Shown: piece by piece, positions 24,606 to 34,935 of the stretch
Layout: every line of letters begins with the position of its first letter
Numbering within the stretch: position 1 is the first letter of the stretch
The notes under the pieces: generated by a model
What the model saw: the letters and a program-made list of their open reading frames with translations, nothing else
Database searches by the model: none
Told to the model about the DNA's origin: nothing
Assembly (NCBI GenBank): GCA_025602915.1
Contig: JAHLJZ010000044.1
Coordinates: forward strand, 1 to 64,000
Source: Paraphysoderma sedebokerense
Lineage: Eukaryota > Blastocladiomycota > Physodermatomycetes > Physodermatales > Physodermataceae
Reading direction: 5' to 3'
DNA length: 64,000 nt
Made by a program: the position numbers and the translations under genes

Positions 24606-26144
24606 ATGGGAAACCCGGTATACATTGATACCGAGACACAAAAACCTATTTCGAACACCACATCCTCTACTTCGACATCAATATACAACCGATATGGCAG
24701 TAGTCCCAGCGCAACCAGAACTATAATAGATTTTGAAGAACGAATAAGACATTTAATTAATTTGCATAGGGCTTCCAGAGAATCTAGAGCTTCTGCTAAT
24801 GCGAATTCCAATTCCGGCACGTCTACTTCGGATTCCAATGCGACTACGAGCGGAAATAATAATTCTTCAAGCGGCAACTCGCAAATGGAATTGGTGGATA
24901 TAAACTTAACGACAAATGAGGGAACCAATACGGATTCTGTTACCGTTAGCGCTCCTAGGAGATATGCAAGTGGTAATAGAACTTCATTTCTAGAGACTGC
25001 AAGAAGGATACTGTCGGACAGTAATACAGATACTGCCACTACGTCGTCGACTCTCAATACTAACTCCACTCCATCCTTCTCTGTAACGAATTCGAATACT
25101 CCTTCATTGGCGAATGGAACATCTTTAATAGCGTCTCGCGGAGTGTCGACAACTGCAGCTGACAATGGAACTACGACGAGGTTGAGCGACCGAATGAGGC
25201 TTCGACGTCGCGAGGAAAGAGAACGGGAATGGGAACAGTTGCTCCTTGAAAGAGATGCACAAAGGCGGATGGATAGAGATAGAATTCAACGGGAACGAGA
25301 AGCAACCCGCGGCAATTCTATTTGGTATCATGACCTTGACGATGATCCTATAGATGACGACCTCGACGTACCCGGAATATCGTGGGGTGGAAGAGGATAT
25401 GGATTCTCCCGTGACCGAGAAAGGGATAGAGACAGAGAGCGAAGCAATTCCGGAAGTGGAAGTGGAAACAGAAGAGCTACAATCTTCAGTTTTGCAAATT
25501 CTGCGTTGACTGCCTCAATTCCTGCTGCATCGGCACCGGAGAGCAGTGTCGTTACAGGAGGAACATTATCGACAGAACCTGTTGCGTCTATTTCGGAGAT
25601 ACAACCAGTAACCGATAACAATCGCAGGGTACCACATAGCGTTTCTGCTAATACGCGAAATCGTAACCCACCACCATATCCATTCGGCAATCCTACTTCC
25701 TATTCTTCGTCGACAAATACAGCCCCTAACAGACCGAATAGACGATTAATTCGCGGAAACAGGCCATCTACAACTGTTTCGATAGAAGATTTGGATCCGT
25801 CATCTCCTCCTTTTATACCTCAGCTCTCTTCTTCATCTCCAACTTCTGACACATCGACTATTAACACAAGTCAAGTACCAAGAAATACAGGAAACGATAA
25901 CCCCGTGACTACATCTTCCCGTTCATACGCAGTCTCTTCTCTCTCCTCGGTAATATCGAGTTACCGCAATAGAAATGCCGGTTTTAGTTCGAACATAAGA
26001 AGTGGAAGTGGAAATAGCGAAATTGGTAATACAACTACGCCAGAACTTCCTGTAACCGCCTCGACTGGCTATTTATCACCGAGTAGTATGACTCAAACTT
26101 CAGACGGCGACAGTATGTCAATTGATTTAAACGCTTTAGATTGA
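24606..26144 (+). CDS. Ser/Thr/Asn-rich disordered protein, single exon, function unknown
   Basis: A 512-residue uninterrupted frame from ATG 24606. Composition is strongly Ser/Thr/Asn/Gly-rich. A central charged segment (RLRRREEREREWEQLLLERD, residues ~200-230) is likely a coiled coil or single helix, followed by an acidic DLDDDPIDDDLD patch and a GRGYGFSRDRERDRDRE stretch resembling RS/RE-rich nuclear proteins. The N-terminus has one potential helix (FEERIRHLINLHRASRESR). No signal peptide, membrane segment or known domain is visible. The length of the open frame and its internal order make a real gene likely, but I do not recognise it. The long frames on the opposite strand are by-products of codon bias. 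Confidence 0.6.
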   Translation: MGNPVYIDTETQKPISNTTSSTSTSIYNRYGSSPSATRTIIDFEERIRHLINLHRASRESRASANANSNSGTSTSDSNATTSGNNNSSSGNSQMELVDINLTTNEGTNTDSVTVSAPRRYASGNRTSFLETARRILSDSNTDTATTSSTLNTNSTPSFSVTNSNTPSLANGTSLIASRGVSTTAADNGTTTRLSDRMRLRRREEREREWEQLLLERDAQRRMDRDRIQREREATRGNSIWYHDLDDDPIDDDLDVPGISWGGRGYGFSRDRERDRDRERSNSGSGSGNRRATIFSFANSALTASIPAASAPESSVVTGGTLSTEPVASISEIQPVTDNNRRVPHSVSANTRNRNPPPYPFGNPTSYSSSTNTAPNRPNRRLIRGNRPSTTVSIEDLDPSSPPFIPQLSSSSPTSDTSTINTSQVPRNTGNDNPVTTSSRSYAVSSLSSVISSYRNRNAGFSSNIRSGSGNSEIGNTTTPELPVTASTGYLSPSSMTQTSDGDSMSIDLNALD

Positions 26145-26565
26145 AGAGTGCTTTCGAAGAATGTTTTTTGAAATGTTTATTCGGATACATATTGAATATC
26201 CGAGCTTGAATCTTCTAAAAAGTTGCCCTTGTCTCCTTAAAGTAATGAACACAGATTGTATTATAGGAAAGAAAGTTGGCAAAGGAAAAGTTTCATATAG
26301 GATTAAGATTTCGATTTATCTGTATATCAAAATTCATTTATTTAATGATAATTATACTATTTAACTTTCTTCGTGCTTGACATAGTTGAGTGGCGACTGC
26401 GTTTCGAGGATCCAAATTGGATGATTATGGCATAATAGGTCTATATTAATACAGATATCTCTCATACAAATTTCTAGCCAAGTGTCTTCATAATGTTAAT
26501 ATATACAGAACCATTTACACAAAAATATACTTCCATACATCACCAAGGTTTTTCTCGATACTAAC
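26145..26565. other. Convergent 3' intergenic region
   Basis: AT-rich spacer between the 3' ends of the disordered-protein gene and CTC1. Nothing else recognised. Confidence 0.5.
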
Positions 26566-29500
26566 TTATCCACCCAACTCCAGCAACATTTTCCATCCTT
26601 CTTTCACGACATTCGGCTTTTCCACTTTTACAACTTGCAGCATAACAGGTTTATCCCGCGCTAACGTCGTGATTTCTTTCATTCCACCATCCATTTTTAT
26701 AGTCCTACTTGATATTCCTTTCGGTAACGAGGATGACGATGCCGACGATGAAGGCATACTTGGAGACGGAAAATTACTGTGAGTTCCATAAATAAAAAGT
26801 TGATTCCATTTCAAGAAGGATAACGCGGAGGAACAAAGTCGATCAAACGTGATTGAGCGGTTCGGTTTGGTCGGTGCAGATGTATTAGGCTGATCTGACT
26901 TCGAGTCAGATATTCCTTCCTTGCCAGTAAACATTAATCCACCGTTCCGGGTAGCTTCTATTCTGACCATTTTCCATTCCTTGGAGCTCAACGACACGTT
27001 CAACAGACAAGACACATTCTCTTCTCCTTTAATAAATACTACAACTCCACCGAATGATCCGTCTGATATTGATAATTTACATTCCGCTTCGAATTTGATT
27101 CTATCTTGGTTATTTTGAATTGAGGGGGTTGGATTTGAGATGGATGGTGATAAAGCCGAACGAGACCGATAATAACGGCACCAAGTTACACCGCAACCTA
27201 CGGTGTCGTTTTGGATGGGAGAACAACAAGATGAACATATCGCTTTGATTGATATATGTTGAATATGGGTGACAAAGACACAGAATTTAGATACTGTATG
27301 ATTCGACTGGAGCGGATCTAAGAGTTGAGAAAGGTAGGTAAGCGGCAAGAGGTGATATTGTACGATATCATCCTGAAGCGGTCGGGCAGCAGTGGTGTCA
27401 TTATCACAATGGGAGGAACGGGGAATAGACGCTGCGAGAATTCGAATAGACGACGATACATTTCCAATGCAATATCTCGCCACTCCGCCAACGAATTTAA
27501 TGGAAACACTATTGATTTGTATCAATGATCCCGGGATTAGTCCCATTGGATACGATGCAAGGAAGTCGGGACAATCAAGATAAGCGTCGATGATATTCAC
27601 CTTGTCAATTGGGTCAAGAAGTTTCAAGTACAGCACACGGGGATGTAGAATCACATTGGATTTAGTCGAAGAAGTGACAGAAGATAGAAGGGATTGCGGT
27701 TGAACTATCGATTTTGTGGGTGATGAAGTCGAAGAGAAAGACGGAGATGATAATACGGATGTGCTAGACTCTCGAATTGATACGTCTAAAATCACTCCGG
27801 TCAGGTTAAATAGAGTCGAAGAAACGCCATTCGGCAGTAGATCGCTTGACCCAGAAACTGATGGATACCATTGAAGCATATCCGTGACAGTTACGTCTGA
27901 CGGGACAACTGGGACCTCCAGTCCTGCTACTTCCCTCAGCGACTCAACATCGTCTCTTACAATGGCATCCAGAAACTTAGTCCGCTGCACTTGATTCGGG
28001 ATACTTAAACTCAATTGCGCCGATGCAAGTTTAAATCCAATTACGTCTTCCCACACTTTGTTCATTTCGGTGGAGACCGCTTGATCATTGACAACTCCTA
28101 CTGCCAATATCCGACTTGAATCATCCATCATTAATTGGTTCCCCGAATTGTCGTTCGCTTCAACAATGACATTTTCGAACAGGTAGACTCCTCGGTGCCT
28201 TAATAGCGATAGCCATCGCATACCAAGCTTTGAGCGAAGAAAAAGCCGATGAATCCTCACTTTATACGCTGTTGATATCGTGGCAGATATAGACCGGTTT
28301 GAGGCAGATTTAGCTACTTGACAATGGCTTTCCATGAATATAGCAAATCCAATGAACTCGACAGCGGTATTGTACTGAATTTCTGATATTGCGCCCCTGT
28401 TGGAAACGGTGTTCGAAACATGCGGTGTTGGCGGGTCGATATGGATGATTCGTCCGAAAAAGGATTGGCGGCAGTCAGCTTTGACATGTTTGGTTAAGTC
28501 GGAAGACGTTGAGTTGTACAATAGGGGACTCGCCATAACATTAATTAACATTGCGGATGACTCGGAGAATTCAAGGCGAGCGTACAATCTAGCTACGCCT
28601 TTCTTCACCAAATTCGAAAACGACCACTTTTGATGTGAGTTATCTTTGCCGTTGCTATCGAATTCTGTGCCAACAGACTTAAGTTCGTCCATCAGATTTA
28701 GCCTCTCAACATCTAAAAATTCAATCACGAAGTCAAACGAGCGGAAAAGCCAGAGATGGTTCAACATGGTCACATCGCCCACCCACTTCTCTTTCTTCGC
28801 TGCATCACCATCACTCACCTCTGACGCTAGAATAACTGGCAAACCAACTTGATCGCGTAAGGTAAGTTTTCCGTCAATTTGACTACCTCTAAACAACCCA
28901 CACAAAAGAAGCGGCTCCTCGACATCGAGAAGCGATGTTTGAATCACATGAACACAAGAGTTCAATTCAAATCTCGGCGGTCGTGTTTCAACGACGGAGG
29001 GAAGGATGTGATGGGAGATATATCGATCAAGAAGTGACAAAACTGTTTTGATTTCAGCAATATTCACCGGGTATACGTTTTGTCTGAATGGAGACTCCAA
29101 AATCTGGCTCCTGGGATGGTCGACGAATTCATCCAATAGTTGTCGGTCCATTTTCTTTGGGGGATGAGGTAATCCATACAGACGTGTTAGTAATCTAATA
29201 TAAAATGATAACATGTGGTGATGCTGCTGAATACCAGGTGTGGACGGGAATTTGGTAGTGAATTGTCGAACGAGATGGGAAAGGTACAGAGATGTGTAAT
29301 AGTCGAAGAGGGAAAGAATATCCCGTGGGATGGCAGATAGCATATATGCTGCGCCGGATGACTCTGATTTCGTGGCCTGAGAGAATGAAATTACCCTAAT
29401 ATGGCTATAATACGAAGCGACGAAGCAAAGCCTTGTATTCAAATCATGTTTAGATCCGTCATTCTGCGCAGATAGCGGTTTCTCATCTTCTTCTCTTGCA

Positions 29501-30858
29501 CGCTTTTTCTTAGACTGAGCTAAGTCACCGCCTATCAATGAATCTCTTATTTGCGTAACAAATACATGATGCAATTGAACGGTGGTGCCGACCCGATACT
29601 GCCGATAAGATTCTAGCGGTGCCGGATAATAGATGAGAGTTAGAAGATGCGAGTTATCGAGTTCATACAATCCGCAGGATGGATCTAAAATAGCACTAAT
29701 CGTTCCGCTGTAAGTTATGACTGGCGGTGGTTTGGCTGACTGGCTAGATTGCGATTGCGATTGCGACAGTGGTGTTTGAGCAGGAGACACCTCATGAGGC
29801 GAAGTTAGCTGACGGTCACCCGTCGATGTAATTTGGCTTTGCGATTGAGCATGTTCCATATACTCCCCGATGCTCGTTTGAGAATGACTCTGCTGGCAAT
29901 CGACAACGTCCTCAGTTTGGTTTCCCGTCTCCATATTGTGAAACCTAGTAGAATCTGTTGACATCCATACTTTACGTGTTGTTCCATCCTTAGAAATCTT
30001 TGAAGCTTTAAGATTTGTAATTAATATCCGATGAGCAGGTCGTAAGTTGTAATAAGACTCGAGAAACTGAGTTCCAGTGACAATAACAAACGCGTTCAAC
30101 ATCACACCACTCTTGTTGAATTCGACTAACTCGAGAAGAAACTGGGGCGTTTTATGAAGATGCAGAGGTGACTTGGCATATAGAATAGCTTCAATGGAGG
30201 TCAACTTCCTTTTAGTTGAGGATAACTGCTCTATTTGAGTCAATCGATAGGAGTTGGTGGTTTCAGTGAGCCGGGATTGAACATGAAGGTCAGTGGAGGA
30301 TTGTATGAATTTGAATGCGTCGAACTCGCGGCAAGAGAAGGTTGGCCACAGTTTCAGTAAAATGTGATCATTCGGTATTGGTATGGGTGTAGCGTGAATC
30401 TCTAAGTATGGTAGTGCCTTAAAGCTTGGTTCTCTGGTGGTAGTTGGCACAAATGCAAACGTATGAAGAAGGACGGGTAAATTGAGAAGGGATGAATCAA
30501 ATAAAGGCCATTCGATGAGGATAGAGACATTATTTGTATCTGTGAAAATGATTGATCCAGTGGGTATTGGATAGTTGACAAGAATGGTCTGGGTAGGGGA
30601 GGATGCTACCGAAATCGTTCCGATGAGCAAAACAATGGGCTGATTCGTTGCCGTCGTCGTGGGATCCGGTACATAGATTGTGACATGGTCCGAAATGATA
30701 TCCGAGAGAGAAACTTTCTTGAATCTCTGCATTTCATTTTTGTCTGTGATGAGTGGAATTTTGGAAGAGCATGAAAGCGATGCGAGAACGATGTTACCAT
30801 GACAACGAAGATGTAAACAATGTTGCCCGATACCGTTAATTTGCCTCTCGATTGACAT
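26566..30858 (-). CDS. CTC1: CTC1 homologue, large subunit of the CST telomere/DNA-replication complex
   Basis: A 1430-residue protein in one exon, start ATG 30858. Three N-terminal segments resemble animal CTC1 as I remember it: PIVLLIGTISV...GSIIFTDTNNVSILIEWPL with YLEIHATPIPIP after it; LESYYNLRPAHRILITNLKA with RKVWMSTDSTRFHN; and ITYSGTISAILDPSCGLYELD, matching the 'Y.GTVT.V....AGLYELD' block. The C-terminal OB-fold carries a zinc-ribbon-like cysteine set (CSSCC...CGVTWC) and ends in strands such as WKMVRIEATRNGGLMF. CTC1 is built of serial OB-folds and, with STN1 and TEN1, binds single-stranded telomeric DNA and recruits polymerase alpha. The length is close to the human protein (about 1.2 kb of codons) plus Ser-rich inserts. 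STN1 and TEN1 are not in the window. Confidence 0.75.
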   Translation of the reverse strand: MSIERQINGIGQHCLHLRCHGNIVLASLSCSSKIPLITDKNEMQRFKKVSLSDIISDHVTIYVPDPTTTATNQPIVLLIGTISVASSPTQTILVNYPIPTGSIIFTDTNNVSILIEWPLFDSSLLNLPVLLHTFAFVPTTTREPSFKALPYLEIHATPIPIPNDHILLKLWPTFSCREFDAFKFIQSSTDLHVQSRLTETTNSYRLTQIEQLSSTKRKLTSIEAILYAKSPLHLHKTPQFLLELVEFNKSGVMLNAFVIVTGTQFLESYYNLRPAHRILITNLKASKISKDGTTRKVWMSTDSTRFHNMETGNQTEDVVDCQQSHSQTSIGEYMEHAQSQSQITSTGDRQLTSPHEVSPAQTPLSQSQSQSSQSAKPPPVITYSGTISAILDPSCGLYELDNSHLLTLIYYPAPLESYRQYRVGTTVQLHHVFVTQIRDSLIGGDLAQSKKKRAREEDEKPLSAQNDGSKHDLNTRLCFVASYYSHIRVISFSQATKSESSGAAYMLSAIPRDILSLFDYYTSLYLSHLVRQFTTKFPSTPGIQQHHHMLSFYIRLLTRLYGLPHPPKKMDRQLLDEFVDHPRSQILESPFRQNVYPVNIAEIKTVLSLLDRYISHHILPSVVETRPPRFELNSCVHVIQTSLLDVEEPLLLCGLFRGSQIDGKLTLRDQVGLPVILASEVSDGDAAKKEKWVGDVTMLNHLWLFRSFDFVIEFLDVERLNLMDELKSVGTEFDSNGKDNSHQKWSFSNLVKKGVARLYARLEFSESSAMLINVMASPLLYNSTSSDLTKHVKADCRQSFFGRIIHIDPPTPHVSNTVSNRGAISEIQYNTAVEFIGFAIFMESHCQVAKSASNRSISATISTAYKVRIHRLFLRSKLGMRWLSLLRHRGVYLFENVIVEANDNSGNQLMMDDSSRILAVGVVNDQAVSTEMNKVWEDVIGFKLASAQLSLSIPNQVQRTKFLDAIVRDDVESLREVAGLEVPVVPSDVTVTDMLQWYPSVSGSSDLLPNGVSSTLFNLTGVILDVSIRESSTSVLSSPSFSSTSSPTKSIVQPQSLLSSVTSSTKSNVILHPRVLYLKLLDPIDKVNIIDAYLDCPDFLASYPMGLIPGSLIQINSVSIKFVGGVARYCIGNVSSSIRILAASIPRSSHCDNDTTAARPLQDDIVQYHLLPLTYLSQLLDPLQSNHTVSKFCVFVTHIQHISIKAICSSCCSPIQNDTVGCGVTWCRYYRSRSALSPSISNPTPSIQNNQDRIKFEAECKLSISDGSFGGVVVFIKGEENVSCLLNVSLSSKEWKMVRIEATRNGGLMFTGKEGISDSKSDQPNTSAPTKPNRSITFDRLCSSALSFLKWNQLFIYGTHSNFPSPSMPSSSASSSSLPKGISSRTIKMDGGMKEITTLARDKPVMLQVVKVEKPNVVKEGWKMLLELGG

Positions 30859-30902
30859 TATTAATCCAATTAAAGATCTTTATATACCAAAACTGATTAA
30901 GA
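30859..30902. promoter_or_regulatory. 44-bp divergent promoter between CTC1 and a small membrane-protein gene
   Basis: Only 44 nt separate the two start codons, so the 5' leaders are very short or the transcripts overlap. A TATATA-like stretch (CTTTATATACC, 30879-30889) lies inside. Confidence 0.5.
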
Positions 30903-31073
30903 ATGAAGGAAATCGCTGCCTCAAATCAAGGAAACTTTTTCACCCGCTGGTTCAAATCAGAAGTGGCCAGTCCTGAAAAGCTATTTGGCAACATCAACAT
31001 CGCCTTCAACACCGCCGTTTTTGGTGCCGCTATCCTCGTATTCCGCAAATGGGGTTATTTGTTTGCCGTATAA
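30903..31073 (+). CDS. 56-residue single-pass membrane protein, possibly a small TOM-complex subunit
   Basis: ATG 30903 to TAA 31073, a short intronless frame. Sequence features: a polar basic N-terminus containing FFTRWFKSE, then GNINIAFNTAVFGAAILVFR, one hydrophobic segment of ~18 residues, and a short tail KWGYLFAV. Layout and size resemble tail-anchored small outer-membrane subunits such as Tom6 (cytosolic N-terminus, single C-terminal anchor), but I cannot assign it by sequence. The codon-like composition and tight divergent spacing with CTC1 support a real gene. Confidence 0.6.
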   Translation: MKEIAASNQGNFFTRWFKSEVASPEKLFGNINIAFNTAVFGAAILVFRKWGYLFAV

Positions 31074-32042
31074 ATTAAATTTGGTTTTCTAATATAATTA
31101 TGAAGGTCGGCTGATCGAAATTGCGACTTTGAATTGATCTTTCGTGGAATCCTAACACACATTATTCTTTCGCCATCTAGGTGGCTCTTCCGTCACCATC
31201 ATGGACGTCTCCACTCGAATACATTCCATCATTTTCGGTGTGTCATACAAAAGAATCGAATGTCATTCAGCTTTCTCTTGAGCACAATCTCCGATAACAT
31301 CATCCCTAACTCAAACGCATTCCTTATTTCGAGTCAAATAATGTATTATAAATGTCGACATGAGATTGGAAATAAAAAATCATTCATTGGAACTAACGTT
31401 TTGCCATGCTGGTCACAGTCGCCTAACTCTTCATTCAGTTGCCGATTTGAATCAATTGGGGCTATCGAATTCCCGTGCTACACTTTAGATTATGCAGTAC
31501 ATTCTTTTGCCCATAATCATCGATGTCATCAAACTAGCCATGAAACAAGGCACTATATTGATCGTAAGCCTCGCCCGTAATTCTGCAATGACGAGCTTTT
31601 TCTGTCTCTTCAGAGATCACAGCGCGCTGTTGGCTAGAGCTGAGAGTCCTAAAAGCACGATTCGAATTCTATCAGCCATGAGGATCCTTCAATTCCTATT
31701 TAGAATGATAGAATGAGAAGCACGATGGGTTCCATCCCTTTCTTCCATATCTCTGACTAGACTCGAGGATAATAAGCCAGCAAGAATAACGATTTCGGAC
31801 AGAGGAAATTGAATCTGCATGATAGAATTTTTCAAACTGTCACGATTATTCTTAAAATTATTTCAAGAATTTTTCAGTAGAACTATCTGCTGTGTTTTGT
31901 TGAAGTTGTTTCCTCAAATTATTAAATACAATAGTTTGTTATTCATGTAAATTCTTGGCGCGTTTGTGAATTCCGCATTCCCTCTTCCCTCGTTCCCTTT
32001 TTTACATCATTCGTCGACCACATCGAATTCACTCTTCTGACA
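31074..32042. other. Gene-poor interval
   Basis: Nearly 1 kb without a supported gene. Plus-strand open frames at 31134-31580 and 31492-31716 overlap each other in different frames, lack any domain and are not extended by plausible splicing; I regard them as chance. Confidence 0.4.
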
Positions 32043-33351
32043 ATGTCGCAACCTCAGTCGCACTTTTATCAAGACTTTGAATTCCATTCATCCCGTCCCG
32101 ACATCCAATCCGTCATCGTCACCGGCGATTTCGATGAATGGTACTCATCATCTGTTCTCTCTTGATATCCTTTGCCCGTCGCTAGGTTTCAATTTATTAA
32201 TCCTGGCACGATCATGAAGATCTCAATATTTGAATTCTGGACTTCTAAATTCCATCATTGCGTCTCGTCATTGACTGACTTTGAATTCTCTATCTGTTTT
32301 CGACTAATGCGTGACTAGGTCCGAATCGACGATTATGTTTCGAAACCAAGATTCTTGGAATGTAACTGTTAAACTTGACAAATCTCTATTCGAAGGAAAG
32401 AGAGTATGTCTTTTACACCTTTTTCTTCGGTCACTTTACTGTAATTTCCCATCTTTTGAGAAATTTCCCACAACGCGGATGTCGCTGCTGCAGTAGTTCG
32501 TGTTTTGGAAATTGGAGGAATAGGGTTTAACAACTTCGCACATCAAGACATCTAATCTTACGATATAATAATTTATTGGTTGGATTCGCCTTCGTTAAAT
32601 CTTCGCTGCTATATCACGATCTAGATTCACTTCAAATTCATCGTCAACGGAACCGAGTGGGTCTGTAGTTCAGATTACGAGAGTGAACAAGACATGACAG
32701 GGAATGTAAATAATTATGTGAATGTTCCCGTATTTAACGATGAAGAGAATCAAACATCCGGTAACAAAGGAAACAGTAAGGCTGTGAAGAAGAATGGTAA
32801 ATTTCGTATGCGAAGAGGCAAACTCTCTATCTCATGAGTTTCTCTAACGTTCCGCTTTTATTATCAACCGTACATCTCTATTTGGTTTAATTTTACAAGG
32901 TGAACGCAAATCACCAAGTCTACTTCAATTGTACAATCTGCCGAATCCACCGACATACGACGAAAAGAAAATCCAGGATCGTTTCCCCGTGAAATCAAGC
33001 AATCAGCAGAACGATTCTGCCAAACCGGTGGAGGAGAATACAATAACCACTACCACCAATCGTACTCTACCTCGTGATGAATCCCTTACCCATTTATCGG
33101 ACGCCAAATATCTCGATAGTGACGACAAAGCTTTATTACCTGACAAACGATCACGACGATTCTTGGCATTTTTCTCCAAGAGAGGTAGAATTATGAAAGG
33201 CACCAGCGATGCCACACTTTTCGACGACAAAGATACCAAATCCCATAAAAACAAAGCTTCGGTCCCGGTACTGTCGAAACAATGGTGGAAGAAAGTCTTG
33301 GGATTGGATGTCAACGTTGAAATCAGTGGAACCGAAGTCACCATTTCCTAG
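32043..33351 (+). CDS. CBM48 (AMPK glycogen-binding-like) protein, Mdg1/Crp1-like
   Basis: Exons 32043-32140, 32319-32403, 32625-32796 and 32900-33351 give about 268 residues. The N-terminal ~95 residues form a CBM48/AMPK-beta-type domain: SVIVTGDFDEWSES.IMFRNQDSWNVTVKLDKS..EGKRIHFKFIVNGTEWVCSSDYE, including the carbohydrate-facing Trp and the FKFIVNG..W strand pair. The rest is polar and probably disordered, with a Lys-rich C-terminal segment ending VNVEISGTEVTIS. Yeast Mdg1 and Crp1 share this N-terminal domain and long low-complexity tail. The AMPK-beta ASC domain is absent, so this is not the kinase subunit. Whether it binds glycan is not shown. Confidence 0.75.
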
Positions 33352-33837
33352 ACAATCAACTCTTCAAGAAAGATTTCATGAAGAAGTCTTAAATAAGACA
33401 GTTGTGGCCTTTCGTTGTGATTTCCATTCAATTTGATCCGCGATGGGCGGATTATGTACATAAACCTTTCCCTTAATTAAGAAGTGTTTACAAGTGAGGC
33501 GGGTAATTGATTTTGCAGGTTGATATGACATTACTCCTTTTCATCTATTTTTCCATTTATAAGGTTGCTTTTATTGTAGAATTATGAAGACTCACTTTAT
33601 TTTAAATAAATATGTTTAAATGTGTTGAATGCGATTTCACTCTGAACGAGCATTGATAGTCAAGGGAATTTGACTAAGTCTAGCAAGACCCAACAGAAGC
33701 ATTGTTTCGAACTAAATTTCATTGAATAAACCAACTTGATTCATACAATTCTCTAATTCTGATCAATCTATGTACAATTTCAAAAAGGTGTTAACATCCA
33801 AAACAGCAATTTTCGAAATAGTCTTGAATTTGTAGGT
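33352..33837. other. Convergent 3' intergenic region
   Basis: Spacer between the CBM48 and AN1 genes, AT-rich with several AATAAA-like hexamers (for example near 33605 and 33726). No gene seen. Confidence 0.5.
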
Positions 33838-34244
33838 TTAAACTCTACTAGCCACGCATTTCTCATTTAACAATTTACCAGCGTTTTTGTCAAAACTGGC
33901 TTTACGACAGTGATCTAAATTCTCACATTGATGAGACTCTGGTAACCTATGTTTAGAGCAAAACCTTTGTTGACAAAATCTGGAAGAAAAAAATATAAAG
34001 ATTAATTTCAAGGAACAAATGGTACCAATAATTTAATGCAAAATTTTATGTACCTGCAGTCACCGATAACTTTAGCGACCAACCCTTTACAATCATTCAT
34101 TGAGCAATATTTTGATGCTTTTTTACCAGAGGGAGTAGTGGGTGTACCGGAATTTAAACTTTCATTCGAGTCCTTTAGCACACTGGAGTCGTTCGAAACA
34201 ACGGATAATTCGATTCCTTGTTGATTTAATTTTTGTTCCGACAT
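33838..34244 (-). CDS. AN1-type zinc-finger protein
   Basis: Two exons (34244-34054 and 33979-33838) encode about 110 residues. A disordered Ser/Thr-rich N-terminus (~45 residues) is followed by a complete AN1 finger: YCSMNDCKG....IGDCRFCQQRFCSKHRLPESHQC, with the C-x4-C, C-x2-C, C-x4-H and H-x-C ligands in order and the family's HRLPE.H motif. A basic C-terminal helix (HCRKASFDKNAGKLLNEK) follows, like yeast Tmc1 and the Cuz1/ZFAND group. Such proteins link stress and proteotoxicity to the proteasome or Cdc48. No A20 finger or UBL domain is present. The intron at 34053-33980 falls inside the finger. Confidence 0.88.
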
Positions 34245-34935
34245 GTTGTTGCTGATAATTCTGTATTAACTGAAGGTTTCTTTGTAACCGGGCTGTGCTA
34301 GTGTTTTGTAGTTCTTCGTAGTTTACTCGAACAACGAGTTAATGAAGTGGAGAAGGGAAGTGCAAAGGTTTATATAACCCCGTTATCATGCTACGGGCTG
34401 TGTGAGGCTTCCAATGAGACATGTGGTGGTTTCTTTTGCGATCACTATATTTGGAAAGTGTAATGAATGGTGCTAAATAATTAATGGTTGGAATGGAGCA
34501 ATCAGATTGCGGGTTTTCTATTTACGGTAACGGGGCCGCGTCTTCTGATCAGCGCCGCAGAAGGGAACATGTTAATCGTGCAGACGATCTCACCAATTGT
34601 ACGATTAGTTGAGGTTTATTCATAATTATTATCACTTTCTGTATTAAGTATTGTTTCAGTTGCATGACTAGTCAAAGTTCTTCGTCGAGTAAATAGTTAC
34701 TAATATGCACATGTTGGTTGGAATCTGTAATCACTCAGTATAGTTATTTTTTTAATTGAACGAGTGTCTTTGAGAAGTAAGCAGGGACACGATTGTCAGG
34801 AACAACTTTAATAAATCGTATTTTGTTGCACAATCTCCCTTTACCAACTAACGATACAAGCGCTCAAAATTCACATTATTTACACTATATCACACAATTT
34901 TTTTCGCAATTGCAGTCACACAAAATACAACCAAC
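34245..34935. other. Intergenic region
   Basis: 5' flank of the AN1 gene and 3' flank of the fasciclin gene. AT-rich, with no gene, RNA or clear repeat. Confidence 0.5.

Noticed and set aside
24602-25165. Long minus-strand frame opposite the disordered-protein gene
   Set aside because: It runs antisense to a better plus-strand gene, is hydrophobic and Val/Leu-rich, and is explained by the Ser/Asn/Thr codon pattern on the other strand.
31134-31716. Overlapping plus-strand frames between the small membrane gene and the CBM48 gene
   Set aside because: No domain, no start context or splice extension, and two frames overlap; likely chance.
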